From Liquidambar formosana (lineage: Eukaryota; Streptophyta; Magnoliopsida; Saxifragales; Altingiaceae), in NCBI GenBank assembly GCA_039720395.1, contig CM077829.1, positions 20,806,685 through 20,870,684 of the forward strand: a stretch of DNA of 64,000 bases. Reading direction: 5' to 3'. Shown here piece by piece: positions 13,252 to 24,470 of this stretch. A model generated the notes under the pieces. It did not search any database, was not told the origin of the DNA, and was given only the letters and a program-made list of their open reading frames with translations. Numbering within the stretch: position 1 is the first letter of the stretch; each line of letters begins with the position of its first letter. The position numbers were made by a program, and so were the translations under genes.

Positions 13252-16038
13252 TGTGAACCCCGGAAATTGGGCCCACGAGGGATTGAAAAGAAAGTGGGTT
13301 TGAAAAAGAAAAAGGAAAGGAGTTGCCACCTTATTTTTTAAAGGAAACAAGGAAAACCCTAAAAATCAGGTTGTTTTAGGAAAACAATTTGAATGACTCC
13401 ATAAAAAAAGGAAAGGCAAAAACCAATCTTTTGAAAACCAAAGAAATCGGGGATTCGGAGGCTAAGTTATGACATGGGAAGGTTCTAGGCAAAGCCTATA
13501 GGCACCCATGTCACCCTTTCGGTCTCTCAGTTCATTTGGGCTAAATTAAAGTCTTTCCATACAAAAATCAGCAAGTATATCATCACAAGAATTGCATGCA
13601 TATCATATATTTCATTCATCCATCCATGCATAATAAGCAAATAAAAACAGAAAATAAAAAGAAGAAAAGAAAACATAAATAAACCTAGGATGCTTGGATC
13701 CTAGAACGGACTTGAGCCTCACGAAGAGCGCCTACGTACCATGCAACGAAATACATGGATCAAAGTCCACGTAGTTCGATTAGAACTAAGGTTAAATCCT
13801 AATACAAACCTATGGTAAAAACCCTAGGTTTCCTTATTTGATCAAAAGAGTTGAATATGATAGAAAGTTTGATTTTAGGAAAGAAATCCACAAAATGGAA
13901 ACTTTAATAAAAACCAGAATTTTGTTGGTTAAGGAAACCTCTAATTAAACCATAGGATCATATTAAAAATTAACCCTAAATAGGGAGAAGAGAATGAGTT
14001 AAGAAGAAAGGTGAATTGGGGCACCTTCACACCCACTTACCTGAGCGCAATTAGCTCCAAGCATTTAGCCATTTCAGACATAAGCAGCCCTATTTGCCAT
14101 AGGACAAATACCACACCTATTTGCACCCTTACAAGTGCTCAAAACCATGCAAAAACACTAACATGCAAATCTGGACAGAATAGTATTAGGACCTAAAATC
14201 ATCCACTAAGCATGCCAATAGCAAAAACAGCGAACAATAATAAGTCCTAACATATTCCTAGAACCATATCATGCATAAAAACCCTAAAACATACTAACAT
14301 GCATGCAAAACTATCATGTTTACTCCATATGAAAAACATATACAGCAAACACGAAGAAAAACCAAATAAAAAAGTCTACTTTATCATGCTATATGAAAAC
14401 AAACACGAAACAATGACTCTAAAACCCTAAACTCACAAATATGCTTAAAAACATACAAAACATACTTTAATCATGCTAAAACCAAACTAAACAGAAATTA
14501 AATCATGCATATTAACTAACTAAAGCAATATAACATGATGAAAATCCTAACTCTAACATGCAATGACACTAATCCTAGCACAAGGACAAACAGGAGCACA
14601 AGAATCACAACTATGCATTAAAAACCTAAAGGACAGCCCTAAAGCATGCTAATCAGTAGATAAAAAATAGATATTCCATGTATATTAACTAGCTAGAGTG
14701 TTAATACATGATAAAAAAGTCACCTTTAACATGCAATAAGCCTAACCCATATGAGAACCTAGTTTAAGCTTGAATAGAGAAGGAGAATACCTTAGGAAGT
14801 GGCTCCCCTTGTGTTTGTAATTGTTCGTGGCTCCTCAGGTCTTTAGAGTGAATCAAACCAACACGAATCCTCCTCTTTGTCAAAGTGGTATCACAGCAAA
14901 GAGATCAAAACTCACTCAACTTTGAAAAGAAATAGAAAACAAAAAAGAGAACAAGAGAAAAGAAAAAGTGATTCTCGTCACTTTGCAGCAGCAGCAACTT
15001 CAATCGCGTTTTTGGGTATGAAAACGTTGGATTTGGATAAAGCTTGTGAAATACAAAGTTGTAGAGAATTGAATTATCTTTCTAACAAGACTAATTTCAT
15101 CAAATTCTGACTTCGGATGAAAAAGTTATGATTAAAATACGACTAGCTGGTTTTCAGAAAATCTGCTGCTGAATTATGACGAATTCACTCCCTCCAAACC
15201 CTCTTCTCTTCTCCCTTGTTTAAAGACATTAAGAGAGTATTTATAGCTGAAATCTGGAGTTTCCCTTTCCTTCCTGGACTAGGTTTCCTTGGAGAATAAT
15301 CAAAAGGTATTTTATAATGATAAAAGACTTCTAATCTGAATAGGAAAAGGAAATTGTCTTTTATAAAAATTGGGAGACTGACCGCTAACACGCATGCACA
15401 TGTATCGTATGTGCGTACACACACTCATCACATACGTACACGTGTTAGTGTCATGATAAAAATGGCTAATTTAATAAAATAATTTTCTTTTCATTTTAAC
15501 CAAAAATCTCATGCTGTGATTCGCACTAATTCTTCAAGGATAATCCGTAAATAACCACACTAAACTCATCATCAGGCCATATCAAAATTGAACTTCATGA
15601 AACACTTTTGAGGGTAAAATGATGACTAATGAAAGTCAATTTGAAAAGATTTGGTTGGTAATTGTGAGTCAATTAGAGCTAACCCAAGGAAGGGTCAATT
15701 AACCAACTTGAACTACATCGAGCCATTTTAATCCCGAGCCATTGACTTACCAAATTGACACTAAAAATACCTCTTATGCATCCATATGAACTCCAATTGA
15801 CAATTTGGAGATCATTCCAAGGTCAAATGAAAAGTTTGGGACTTAAAAGACGATTATGCCCCTCAAGTCACAAAAGCTCTTATTATCCCTCAAGATCAAC
15901 TCCAATTTGAACCAAAATTCATATCCATTGTCCTTGTGACTCTAGAAAACTAATGCAAGTGACTAGACTCAAAAACAAAACAAAAACATGCATGAAATGA
16001 TGAGCCCTAGTAAGGTGGTGCAAAAATGGGGTGTGACA
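13252..16038 (+). mobile_element. Solo LTR of family C (2787 bp)
   Basis: Starts TGTGAACCCCGGAAATTGGG and ends ATGGGGTGTGACA. It is flanked by GTTAC at 13247-13251 and 16039-16043, a perfect 5-bp duplication. This copy defines the full length of family C. It contains at 14826-15573 an inverted fragment related to the gypsy LTR at 49137, including the reverse of its TATAAATA box region. No protein-coding region. Confidence 0.9.
14826..15573 (-). repeat. Inverted gypsy/Tat LTR fragment inside family C LTR
   Basis: On the minus strand this reads the same series of landmarks as 49188-49940: the ctaaactcatcatc end, the CACACTAAC/ACGTGT block, cctttcctattcagattagaag, ctataaatac, the aaaaacgcgattgaa block, and aggaggattcgtgttg. 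Homology stops abruptly at the catcatc boundary, short of the LTR end, so it is a fragment without its own termini. Many differences indicate an old event. Confidence 0.7.
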
Positions 16039-18301
16039 GTTACCTTATGCATGTAGCTTTAGAAGTTTGATAACACTAAGTGCAGATTCTATTCATGGGT
16101 CTGTAAAGGTGTTCATTGGCCCTATTGCTATATGTATGAAGGCATATGAGTGATCGACAAGGAATCCATTACTCTCAGGAAAAAGAGAGAGAATGTCTCA
16201 TATATCATTCATAATATAACTCATTCAGTCCGTGGCCATGGCAGTGTGAATATGGAAAGGAGTTTCCATAAGTTCATTATTGAGTTGATATTTATGAATG
16301 AGTATAAAGTAATTGAACTAGGGACTTGACAGACTTCCATGTCCTATTAGTTCAATTGGAGACATTGTGTAAATGGAAAGATGCAATTGTAACCTATAAA
16401 CTATAACAAAAGGGTTCTTTGATAGATACATATTCACTTCATTAAGGACGACACCATGAACCATATGCTAGGTGTTATTCATGGTTAGTAGAAGCCCTAA
16501 TTGATATAAGTGAGTTATAATCAATTAGGGAATTGGAAGGAGTTCCAATTAGACCCTAAATGGAAAGAGTTCCATTGTGCACACCTCGTGCTATTCCTAC
16601 TACTTGATGATGTGAACCCAATGGGTCACACACTGATCATGCAAGATGAGCTTTAAAGTCTATGAGAGAAAGGGTATGAGTGCATAAAGAATAGTTCTTT
16701 GAGGCCTATTTATATTTGATATAATTTATAGGGGTTATTGTGCAATTTAGAGAAATTGCATCACACCCTAATAGGGTTTCCCCCTAGGGCCGGCCCCCTT
16801 AGTGTGGACTATATAAGTCACACTATGATGTGTGACATCATCACAAGTTGAAATCCCAAGGGGCTGTCCAGATTTTCCAGCCTCCCTCTCTCTCTCTCCT
16901 CTCTTCTCCTTCACTAGCAACAACAAGGAAAAGGTGAAAAGGACTTGAAGCTCTAGCTAGGTATGGATACCGTTGGAGGCAGCACACTTGGGCTGCTCAT
17001 TCACCGCTGTCCGGAATCAAAGCTTGGAGCAAAAAGGAGAAGACAAAAATTCTGTAAGTGTTCTAACCCTCTTCATAGTTAGGGTTTGATTTTGTATATG
17101 CATAGTTAGATTCATGGGCTGTGGAATCAAAGGGAAAATTTTTATATTCCGCACTTCTATTTTTCCCTCTTGTATGATTCCCAACACATTGGCCCTACTG
17201 CTATGTGTGTGAAGGCATGTGAGTGATCAACAAGGAATCCATCACTCTTAGGAAAAAGAGAGTGAATGTCTCATACAGCATTCATTGAATATAACTCATT
17301 AAATCCATGGGCCCATGGTAGAATGAATATGGAAAGGAGTTTCCATAAGTTCATCATTGAGTTGATATTAATGAATGAGTATAAAGTAATTGAACTAGGG
17401 ACTTGACAGACTTCCATGTCCTATTAGTTGAATTGGAGACATTGTGTTGATGGAAGGATGGAATTGTGACCTGTAAACTATAACAGAAGGGTTCTTTGTA
17501 AATGACTATTCACCTCATTAAGGACCACACCATAAGCCATATGCTAGGTGTTACTCATGGTTAGTAGAAGCCCTGATTGATATAAATGAGTTATAATCAA
17601 TTAGGGAATTGAAAGGAGTTTCAATTAGACCCTTAATGGAAAGTGTTCCATTGTGCACAACTTGTGCTGTTCCTACTACTTGATGATGTGAACCCAATGG
17701 GTCACACACTGATCATGCTAAGAGAGCTTGATTGTCTATGAGAGAAAGGGTATAAGTGATTAAAGAAAAGTTCTTTAAGGGGCTAATTTGTATTTGATGC
17801 AAACTAGTGGGCTAATTGTGTAATTAAGAGTAATTACACAAATTAGATTAGGGTTTGGAATCCCCCCTTGGCCGGCCCTATTAGTGGGCTATATAATGCC
17901 CACTATAAGGTGATGACATCATCACAATCACTCCTCCCCAAGGGCTGGCTGAAAATTACAGCTCTCCCTCTCTCTCTCTCTTTCTTCTCCACCTCTAGCA
18001 ACAACAAGGAAGAAGAAGGAAAGGACTTCAAGCTCAAGCTAGGTGTGGATACCGTTGGAGGCAGCACACTTGGGCTGCTCATTCACCGCTGTCCAGAGAC
18101 AAAGTTTGGAGCAAAAAGGAGAAGACAAAGTTTGGAGCATAAAGGAGAAGACATTGTTCAACTGTAAGTACCCTAACTCTCTTGGTAGTTAGGTTTATGG
18201 TTTTTGTATTAAGCATAATTAAGATTCATGGGTTTGGGAATCGTAGGAAAATTTTTAAATTCCGCCTTTGTATTTTTCCTCCCTAGTTAGATTCCCAACA
18301 G

Positions 18302-18313
18302 TGGTATCAGAGC
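18302..18313 (+). promoter_or_regulatory. Copia primer-binding site (tRNA-Met)
   Basis: TGGTATCAGAGC lies one base after the 5' LTR. It is complementary to the 3' end of plant initiator tRNA-Met and is the standard primer site for plant copia elements. Confidence 0.95.
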
Positions 18314-19659
18314 CATGGTTTTGCCTAATACAAACTACATATGGGCTGTAATTCATGGTAAATTGATTAGTTTAATAAATCTGGAATTTATGTTCATGCA
18401 TTAGAATGGTTTCCCTCTCATGGAAAAACTTAGGGTTTATGAACCCTAGGTTAATTCTCCTTCTACTCCTCTTCTAAAATAGTTTTAGGGCTGCTGGTTA
18501 TTCAAAAGTTGAATGGGGATTGAGTTTGGAGAAGATGATGAACAGTTTTTATGATAGTCATGAACAATCGTCATCTTGTTTTGAATGCCGAAATCAGAGT
18601 TCTTCTCCAAAATTTTCGAGCCATATATGGTTAGAAAGATCTTCGAATCAGCTTTACAACCCAACAAACGGTTCGTCAATCCGAGTTTTGTAGTGAAAGT
18701 TATGAATTTTTTACTACAGGCTGTCAGGGAAGACAGTTTTGCTCGGGAATGATGTTACAGCCACAATTGTGAGTTTTTGATGGAGATCAAAAGCATGGCA
18801 ATGATTGCCACCACTTGGGTTATGTTCTAGACATGGAAGGAAAAGGTTCCCAAGCATTCGGATGCATCATAATTGGATTATGAGTCTAAAACAGAAGGAA
18901 GAAGGAGAAGACCACCATGTTTGAATCTGGGTTTTAGAACCCTAGGGTTCTTGCTACTGTTATGATCAGATACTTCTGTAAAATTGATGAATAGTCATTA
19001 TAGGATGATGATATATGATGTATAGATCATATTCTTTAATAATCAAAGGAGTCTTGATGCATAAAGAATCAAAAAGTTTGATTTCTTGGAAGAACACAGC
19101 AGGCTGTTTTTCTGCAGAAAGTCACCAATGGAGTTTTGTTCATATCTTGAGCTAGGGAACTCCAAATTGCATGAAACCCATTTTATTAGTTTCCTAAGAC
19201 ATGTAGGATACTAGGAAAAATAATTTGGTAGCCTGAATTAATCATCTTGCTGGGTTTTAAATCAATTTGTGATCATGGACAGTATGCTGTCAAATTCTGG
19301 ACAGCCTACTGTTCTTGAATTGTTTAGAACAATTGGGGATGATTTGATCATCCAAACCACTTCAATTAGCTTAGTAATTCATGTAGGGACATGATACAAA
19401 AGCTGGTTTTGATGATGGAGTCGAATTGATTAAGTTTTAGAAACGTTTGTGACCTTGGAGGTCCTCCCATGGTGGTGCCAGCAAGGGTTCTTGAAACCCT
19501 AATGTTCTTTGAAGAAGACAGCCCTCTTGGCCACTCCACACGTGTCCATGGGCTTGGCCCACACCCTGGCTTGAGTCCCCCTTTGCTGGCCATGGCCTCC
19601 CATGGCCTGGCCAAGCCATGGCAGCCTTGCCTAGCCATGGCAGCCCACTATAGGTGGCG

Positions 19660-20260
19660 GCAGCCTTAGGGTTTCTTAGGAAACCCTAATTCCCTTTAAT
19701 GATGAAACCCTAAATCTATTAATGGCATTAATTAAAACCCTAATTGAGAAATTAATTACCATAATTAAAGTGTTTAATGATTGGTCATCAATTGACCAAT
19801 CATGGTTATTAATCATTAGGGTATAATTAATTGCATTTATGATGTCTAGGGTTTAGGGTTTAGGAAACCCTAATTCATATTAATTAAACCCTAATTCTAT
19901 TAATGCATTAATTAATAACTAAACCTAATAATTAATGTGTCTAACCTAGGGTTAAATGATTGGTCATTAATGACCAATCATGATCATTAATGGTTTAGTA
20001 ATTAATCATTGGCATTTAATAGGTTTAAGGTTTAGGGTTTTAGAAACCCTAATTAGTGCATATTAATTAGGTGTAATTAATATCCTAGGTGGCATTAATT
20101 AAACCCTAATCCTAATCATTAATACCGTATAAACCTAGGGTTTAAATGATTGGTCATTAATTGACCAATCATAAGGCATTTAATGCATTAGGGTTACACT
20201 TAGGGTTTAGAGTTAATGCATTTAGGGTTTAGGGTTTTAGGAAACCCTAATGCACTAATT
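19660..20260 (+). repeat. AAACCCTAA-rich segment with three GATTGGTCA palindromes
   Basis: Plant-telomere-like aaaccctaa/ttagggttt words recur irregularly. At 19780, 19958 and 20147 the 9-mer GATTGGTCA is followed within a few bases by its reverse complement TGACCAATC, giving perfect or near-perfect hairpins about 180 bp apart. It is not a telomere: the words are not in uniform tandem order. Confidence 0.75.
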
Positions 20261-21469
20261 AATTAATAAAATGATTTTATTTAATTCCAAAATTGATTAT
20301 TTAATTAATGGTGATTAATTTTATAATGTTTTAAATGGTTTAAAACACAATTTAGGATTAAATTAAAATCTGGAATTTTTTAATTAAATGAAATTGTTTT
20401 GTTTAATTAAAGAGACCCTAATATTTGATATTAGAGTTTTATTAGGGGACTTTAAATGTTTCAATTGATTTGATTAATTGAAATTAAATGTCTTAAATGT
20501 TAAGACTTAATTAATTCAAGAACTTATGCATATCCTAATAAGATTAGGACACATTAATGAGATTAATGAAAACCAATCAATAGAGTTACCATGAATGCCC
20601 ATATGTTTATTGCTTACAGTTATTTCCTTTATTATGCAATGTGATTGTATGGTTATGGATAGATGATGATTATGGACTATACCCTTAAACCAATTGTGAT
20701 TAGCCGTCTTATGAATGGGTTGTATTATTTTCAAGAGTTGTAATTTTATTATGGTGATGTATTATTTATTTGGGGCTTGCATGCCACCTTCTTCTCTCTT
20801 TCTATCATTCTCTTATGTACCCCACATTCCCCTTATGTATCCCTTTCTTTAAAATTATGTAAATGTTATGTAATCGAGAGTGCACTAAGGAGCATGGTGG
20901 AGCCCAACAAGCCTATGGTGGAGACCATGAAGCCAATGGAGGAGATTGAAGGACTTGAAAGCTTGGAGAAGATTTTCAAGAGTGCATGCTATGTTTCAAA
21001 TGAATGTTTTACGATCTCCTACACCCACCTTAGACCAAGGATTCAATTCATTGGCTTGGATTGAATCCTCTTAAAGTCCATAATCATCATAGTGGGAGCT
21101 TTTAATGAGATTAATAGTGATAGCTTCAAATCCAAAGATCGTTATATGTCACCTTATAGGGACTAATATCGATAAGTGGATTATATATATATATAATGTT
21201 GTTATATATTTCTTATTTAAATGCATGAGATGTATGTTAGATTAGTTATTTTGATGAGACCCTTAAAACCCCTCTATTTTAATATTAAGTTGGAAATGGA
21301 GAATACATTAGGGAATGGATTCTTCATTGCCTTCCATCATTATAGGATCATCTAACGTCCCTTAATGTGGGTACCTGGCTGCAGACATGTAGGAGCTACC
21401 CATATTAAAGACATTACTTGAAACTATCACATATGTAGATATCATGGGGTGCCTAAGCTGGTATATACC

Positions 21470-21673
21470 AAGAAACTAACATGTGAGGTATATATTTGGT
21501 GAAACATACCTGTGTGAATGATGGGCTTAACTTAACTAGGGAAGTATTCCAAGAAACTAACATGTGAGGAGTATGTACCCTAGAGGCAAAATGATTGGAA
21601 CTTGCTTATGAAGCAATAGACAAAGAGTTGTCTTCTTACTGTGGGTTAGAAGTCAAGAAACTAACATGTGAGG
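21470..21673 (+). repeat. Three copies of AAGAAACTAACATGTGAGG upstream of gag
   Basis: The 19-mer lies at 21470-21488, 21551-21569 and 21655-21673. All three are perfect, and the last ends 176 bases before the gag start. The minus-strand element keeps all three at 44520-44538, 44624-44642 and 44705-44723. Conservation of the motif while spacers vary hints at a cis-acting role in the retrotransposon RNA, which is inference. Confidence 0.85.
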
Positions 21674-21849
21674 CTTCTAGGTCATAGTGGGACCCCAATC
21701 CCCATTAGGAATAAGATTCCCGAATTCCATTAGAGGGTGTATGGAATTTGATAAAATAGTGGGAGGTACCATATGATTAAAGACCCGATCATTATGGATT
21801 AAAAATGAAATCTAATTCTCTATTTAATTTTTATATGTAGTTCATAGAA

Positions 21850-22398
21850 ATGGCTCACCTCAACCCGTTATCCAAAATATTGGACATCAACCGTTTGACT
21901 GGACCAAATTGTCTTGATTGGCTTAGGAATCTAAAAATTGTTTTGGATTCCAAGAATCTTACCTATGCACTTCATAATCCACTTCCCATTGCTCCTGCTG
22001 AGGGTGCAACTCAGCAAGAGAAAGACGCTTACTAGAAGCGCATGGACGACGATCTCATGGCAAGGTGCTATATGATTGTATTTATGAGTCTCGAGCTTAA
22101 GAAGCAACATGAGTCCATGGGAAGTGCTTACGAGATTTTTATCAACATACAAGAATTGTATGGGAAAGAATTCTTGCTTGAATTTAATGAAGCTGCTACT
22201 TCCAAGTCTAAGCTCAAGCCCAAGGGCAAGGGCATAGGCAAGGGCAAGAGTACCCGAAGGAAGAAGAAAGGTAACAACAAAGCCAAAGGAACCTGTTTTC
22301 ACTGCGGCAAAGATGGGCACTGGAAACATAACTGCCGGGAGTATCTGGATACTCTAAAGAACCAACCTTTGGAAGGTATGGATCATGCTCTAAACTAA
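21850..22398 (+). pseudogene. Copia gag, shortened, one in-frame stop
   Basis: Starts MAHLNPLSKILDINRLTG and reads on to a nucleocapsid-type zinc knuckle CFHCGKDGHWKHNC (CX2CX4HX4C, about residues 151-164), the signature of copia Gag, which packages element RNA into virus-like particles. A single TAG at 22033-22035 interrupts an otherwise continuous frame. At about 182 residues it is shorter than usual copia Gag: the segment between the IQELYG block and the lysine-rich stretch before the knuckle appears deleted. The start is chosen because it directly follows the leader and the N-terminal LTGPNCLDWLRNLKIVL block resembles the typical copia Gag N-terminus. Non-functional as read. Confidence 0.85.
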
Positions 22399-22820
22399 AT
22401 GTTAGTTCTGCTTCCACTTGGGTACTTAATTCTGATGTGAATTTTGAATTCCATGCAGAATCTAGTGGGAAGCAGAAGGCAGAGTAAAGGCGGATCAACC
22501 CTACAAGTGGGGAATGGAGCAAACGTTGCTGCATTAGCTGTGGGGCTTGTTGCTTGACTCTACCTAATGGAGTAGTTTAGAAATAATAGTTAGCTATCTT
22601 TACATTCCAGAAGTAATTAGAAACATTAATTTTATTTCAGTTTTATCTAAACGAGGTTTTAGTTTGATTTAATAAATGTTTTCTATTAAATGAAGAGTTC
22701 ATTACTTCTGGAGTTTATATGGATGGCCTTTATTTTCTAAACTTTATTGCAAATATGAATTGCAATGGAGCATGATAGTTCTAAATTGAATGCTAATAAA
22801 CCTAAGAGAACAAGATATAC
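22399..22820 (+). other. Eroded copia protease/pre-integrase stretch
   Basis: The fragment VGNGANVAALAVG near 22510 resembles the block after the copia protease active site. The rest is too damaged to read. No complete protease motif is visible. Confidence 0.5.
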
Positions 22821-22823
22821 ATA

Positions 22824-23340
22824 GTGATGTATGTAGAAGTTTCTCTAACTTTACAACCTTTACCGATGATTCAGTCTAGGTTTGGGTGTATATACTTAAT
22901 GAAGTACAAATCTGAAACATTTGAAAGGTTCAAAGAATTCAGATATGAAGTAGAGAAACAAACCGGTAAAAGTATTAAAGCTCTTCGATTAGATTGGGGA
23001 GGCGAATATTTAACCGGTTAATTTTTAGATCAACTTGTTCAAATGGGCATTCAATCACAATGGACACCTCTTGGAACACCATAACTTAATGGTGTGTCAG
23101 AAAGGAGGAAGAGGACCTTATTGGATATGGTCCGATCCATGATAAGTTACAATGACCTAATATTATCCTTGTTAGGATATGCCCTAGAAATTGCCATGTA
23201 CCTGTGAAACAGAGTTCAAACCAAGGCTGTCCCTTAAGACCTATATGAGATATGGAAAGGGAAGCACCAAACCTTAAGCATGTTAAGGTATGGGGGTTGC
23301 ACTGCATATGTAGAGACACATGATGTAACCAAATTGGAAA
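22824..23340 (+). pseudogene. Copia integrase core remnant
   Basis: One frame, broken by stops, gives YLMKYKSETFERFKEF, then KALRLDWGGEYLTG, PLGTP*LNGVSERRKRTLL, and SLLGYALEIAMYL. These are the integrase catalytic core blocks of copia elements, including the LRxDxGGEY and NGxxERRNRTL motifs. Integrase inserts the element cDNA into the host genome. In-frame stops at 23019 and within the PLGTP*LNG block disable it. The frame is otherwise well preserved to about 23330. Confidence 0.85.
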
Positions 23341-24470
23341 TCAAGATAACTTGAACGTAGGTTTGTGGATTATCCTAAATAGAGATTAGGATACTAAGTC
23401 TATTATCCTGATGAACAAAAGGTGTTTTGTTTGTATGTTTGCAATCTTTCTTGAAAAAGAGTTTATTCAAGAAGGCAGCAACAACAGGAAAATAGAACTC
23501 AAAGAGTTGTCTAATGAGACACAAACCGACATTGATGCAACCCCTGTCCCTGTTGAGACAGAACCCATTATTGTACCATGATTGTACAAAGGGTTAGTGG
23601 GAGTGCGATCATATTTTGGTCCTATAAGTAAATGACGTTCTACTTATTAGGGAATAATGTAGAGACGTTGTCAACAGTGAAAAATTAGTTTTTCACAAAG
23701 TTTCTCCATAAAAGATTTGGAAGAAGCATCCTATATTCTAGGAATAGAGGTCTATAGAGATAGATCTTAAAGGATGCTAAGTCTCTCCCAATTGAAGTAC
23801 ATAGACAAGATTTTGAAAGAGTTCAAAATGCATGATTCCAAAAGGAGGTCTAATTCCTGTCAGACATGAAATCAAGTTGTCTATAACTAAAAGACCAGAT
23901 ATCAGTTTTGCTGTAAATGTTACGAGCAGATATCAGGCAGACCCAGATAAGGAACACTGGAAAGCAGTCAAGGCTATCCTTAAGTTCTTGAGAAGAACTA
24001 AAGGACCTATCCCTTGCCTATGGAGAAAGAAACTTAAAATGGTTGGTGGAACGGATCCAGATTTTCAATCTGACGATGATGATAGGAGATCAACATCGAG
24101 GTATGTTCTCACCTTAAATAGTGGAGCTATAAATTTGAGTGCATTGCTGCATGTTTGGATGAGTAAGTTCATTGCAGAACTAGGAGTGGTTCCTGACATT
24201 GAGAAGTCTTTACTATTGCTTTTGTGACAGCAATAAGGCTAGTGCTCAAGACAAGGATCCACGGTCTCATCAAAAGTCCAAACATTAAGCGGCAATTCCA
24301 AATGATTAGAGAGATCATTGGAAGAGATGACATATACATATAAAAGTTTAAAAGAACAGAGATTAAAGAAAACCCCTTTACTAAAGCTATGACCCAAGTG
24401 TGTTGGATCACCACCGATAGGATATGAGTATGAGATACATGGTGGATTGGCTATAGTGCAAGTGGGAGAT
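23341..24470 (+). pseudogene. Copia reverse transcriptase/RNase H remnant and polypurine tract
   Basis: Reverse transcriptase is reduced to scraps (KGLVGVRSYFG near 23590). RNase H is clearer: from 23860 the frame reads LSITKRPDISFAVNVTSRYQ, DKEHWKAVKAILKFLRRTKG, DPDFQSDDDDRRSTSRYVLTLNSGA and FIAELGVVPDIEKSL. These correspond to the CTRPDI, REHWxAVKxILKYLRRTK, DADWAGD-like and GYVF blocks of copia. Most of the fingers/palm region, including the YVDD catalytic block, is not visible here, which suggests an internal deletion between 23450 and 23830. The region ends in the polypurine primer AGTGGGAGAT at 24461-24470. Confidence 0.85.

Larger units (their letters stand above)
12750..17186 (+). mobile_element. 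Solo LTR of copia family B, itself interrupted
   Basis: Starts TGTTAGAGTTATG and ends TGATTCCCAACA. It is flanked by CATTG at 12745-12749 and 17187-17191, a perfect target duplication. Without its own insertion it is about 1.65 kb. Its 3' part (CCTCTTCATAGTTAGGG, GCACTTCTATTTTTCC) matches the minus-strand LTRs at 26871 and 62268 better than its host LTR, so I call it family B. A TATATAA lies at 16810-16816. No internal region remains, as expected after unequal LTR recombination. Confidence 0.9.
12166..18300 (+). repeat. Copia 5' LTR (family A), split by nested elements
   Basis: LTR sequence occupies 12166-12749 and resumes at 17187 (17187-17191 being the duplicated CATTG), ending ATTCCCAACA at 18300. 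A TATATAA box lies at 17890-17896, followed by a CT-rich tract at 17965-17985. The intervening 12750-17186 is a separate solo LTR. Confidence 0.9.
18314..21849 (+). other. Long untranslated leader of the copia element
   Basis: About 3.5 kb separates the primer site from gag, unusually long for copia. No conserved protein is seen in any frame; the longer minus-strand frames near 19400-19640 come from a ccatggc-rich segment. It contains TTTAGGG-like words and repeated palindromes at 19660-20260 and three copies of a 19-bp motif at 21470-21673. The same leader is present, inverted and at high identity, at 44390-47908, so it belongs to the family rather than to a later insertion here. Confidence 0.8.

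Noticed and set aside
19366..19669. Overlapping frames on both strands over a ccatggc-rich segment
   Set aside because: All lie within the copia leader. The inverted copy at 46560-46780 does not keep the same frames, so coding is unlikely.
19660..20260. Interstitial telomere array
   Set aside because: TTTAGGG-like words are scattered and interrupted rather than in uniform head-to-tail order, and the same region recurs inside another copia copy.
22214..22534. 106-codon minus-strand frame opposite copia gag
   Set aside because: Shadow of the gag zinc-knuckle region; it has no domain of its own.
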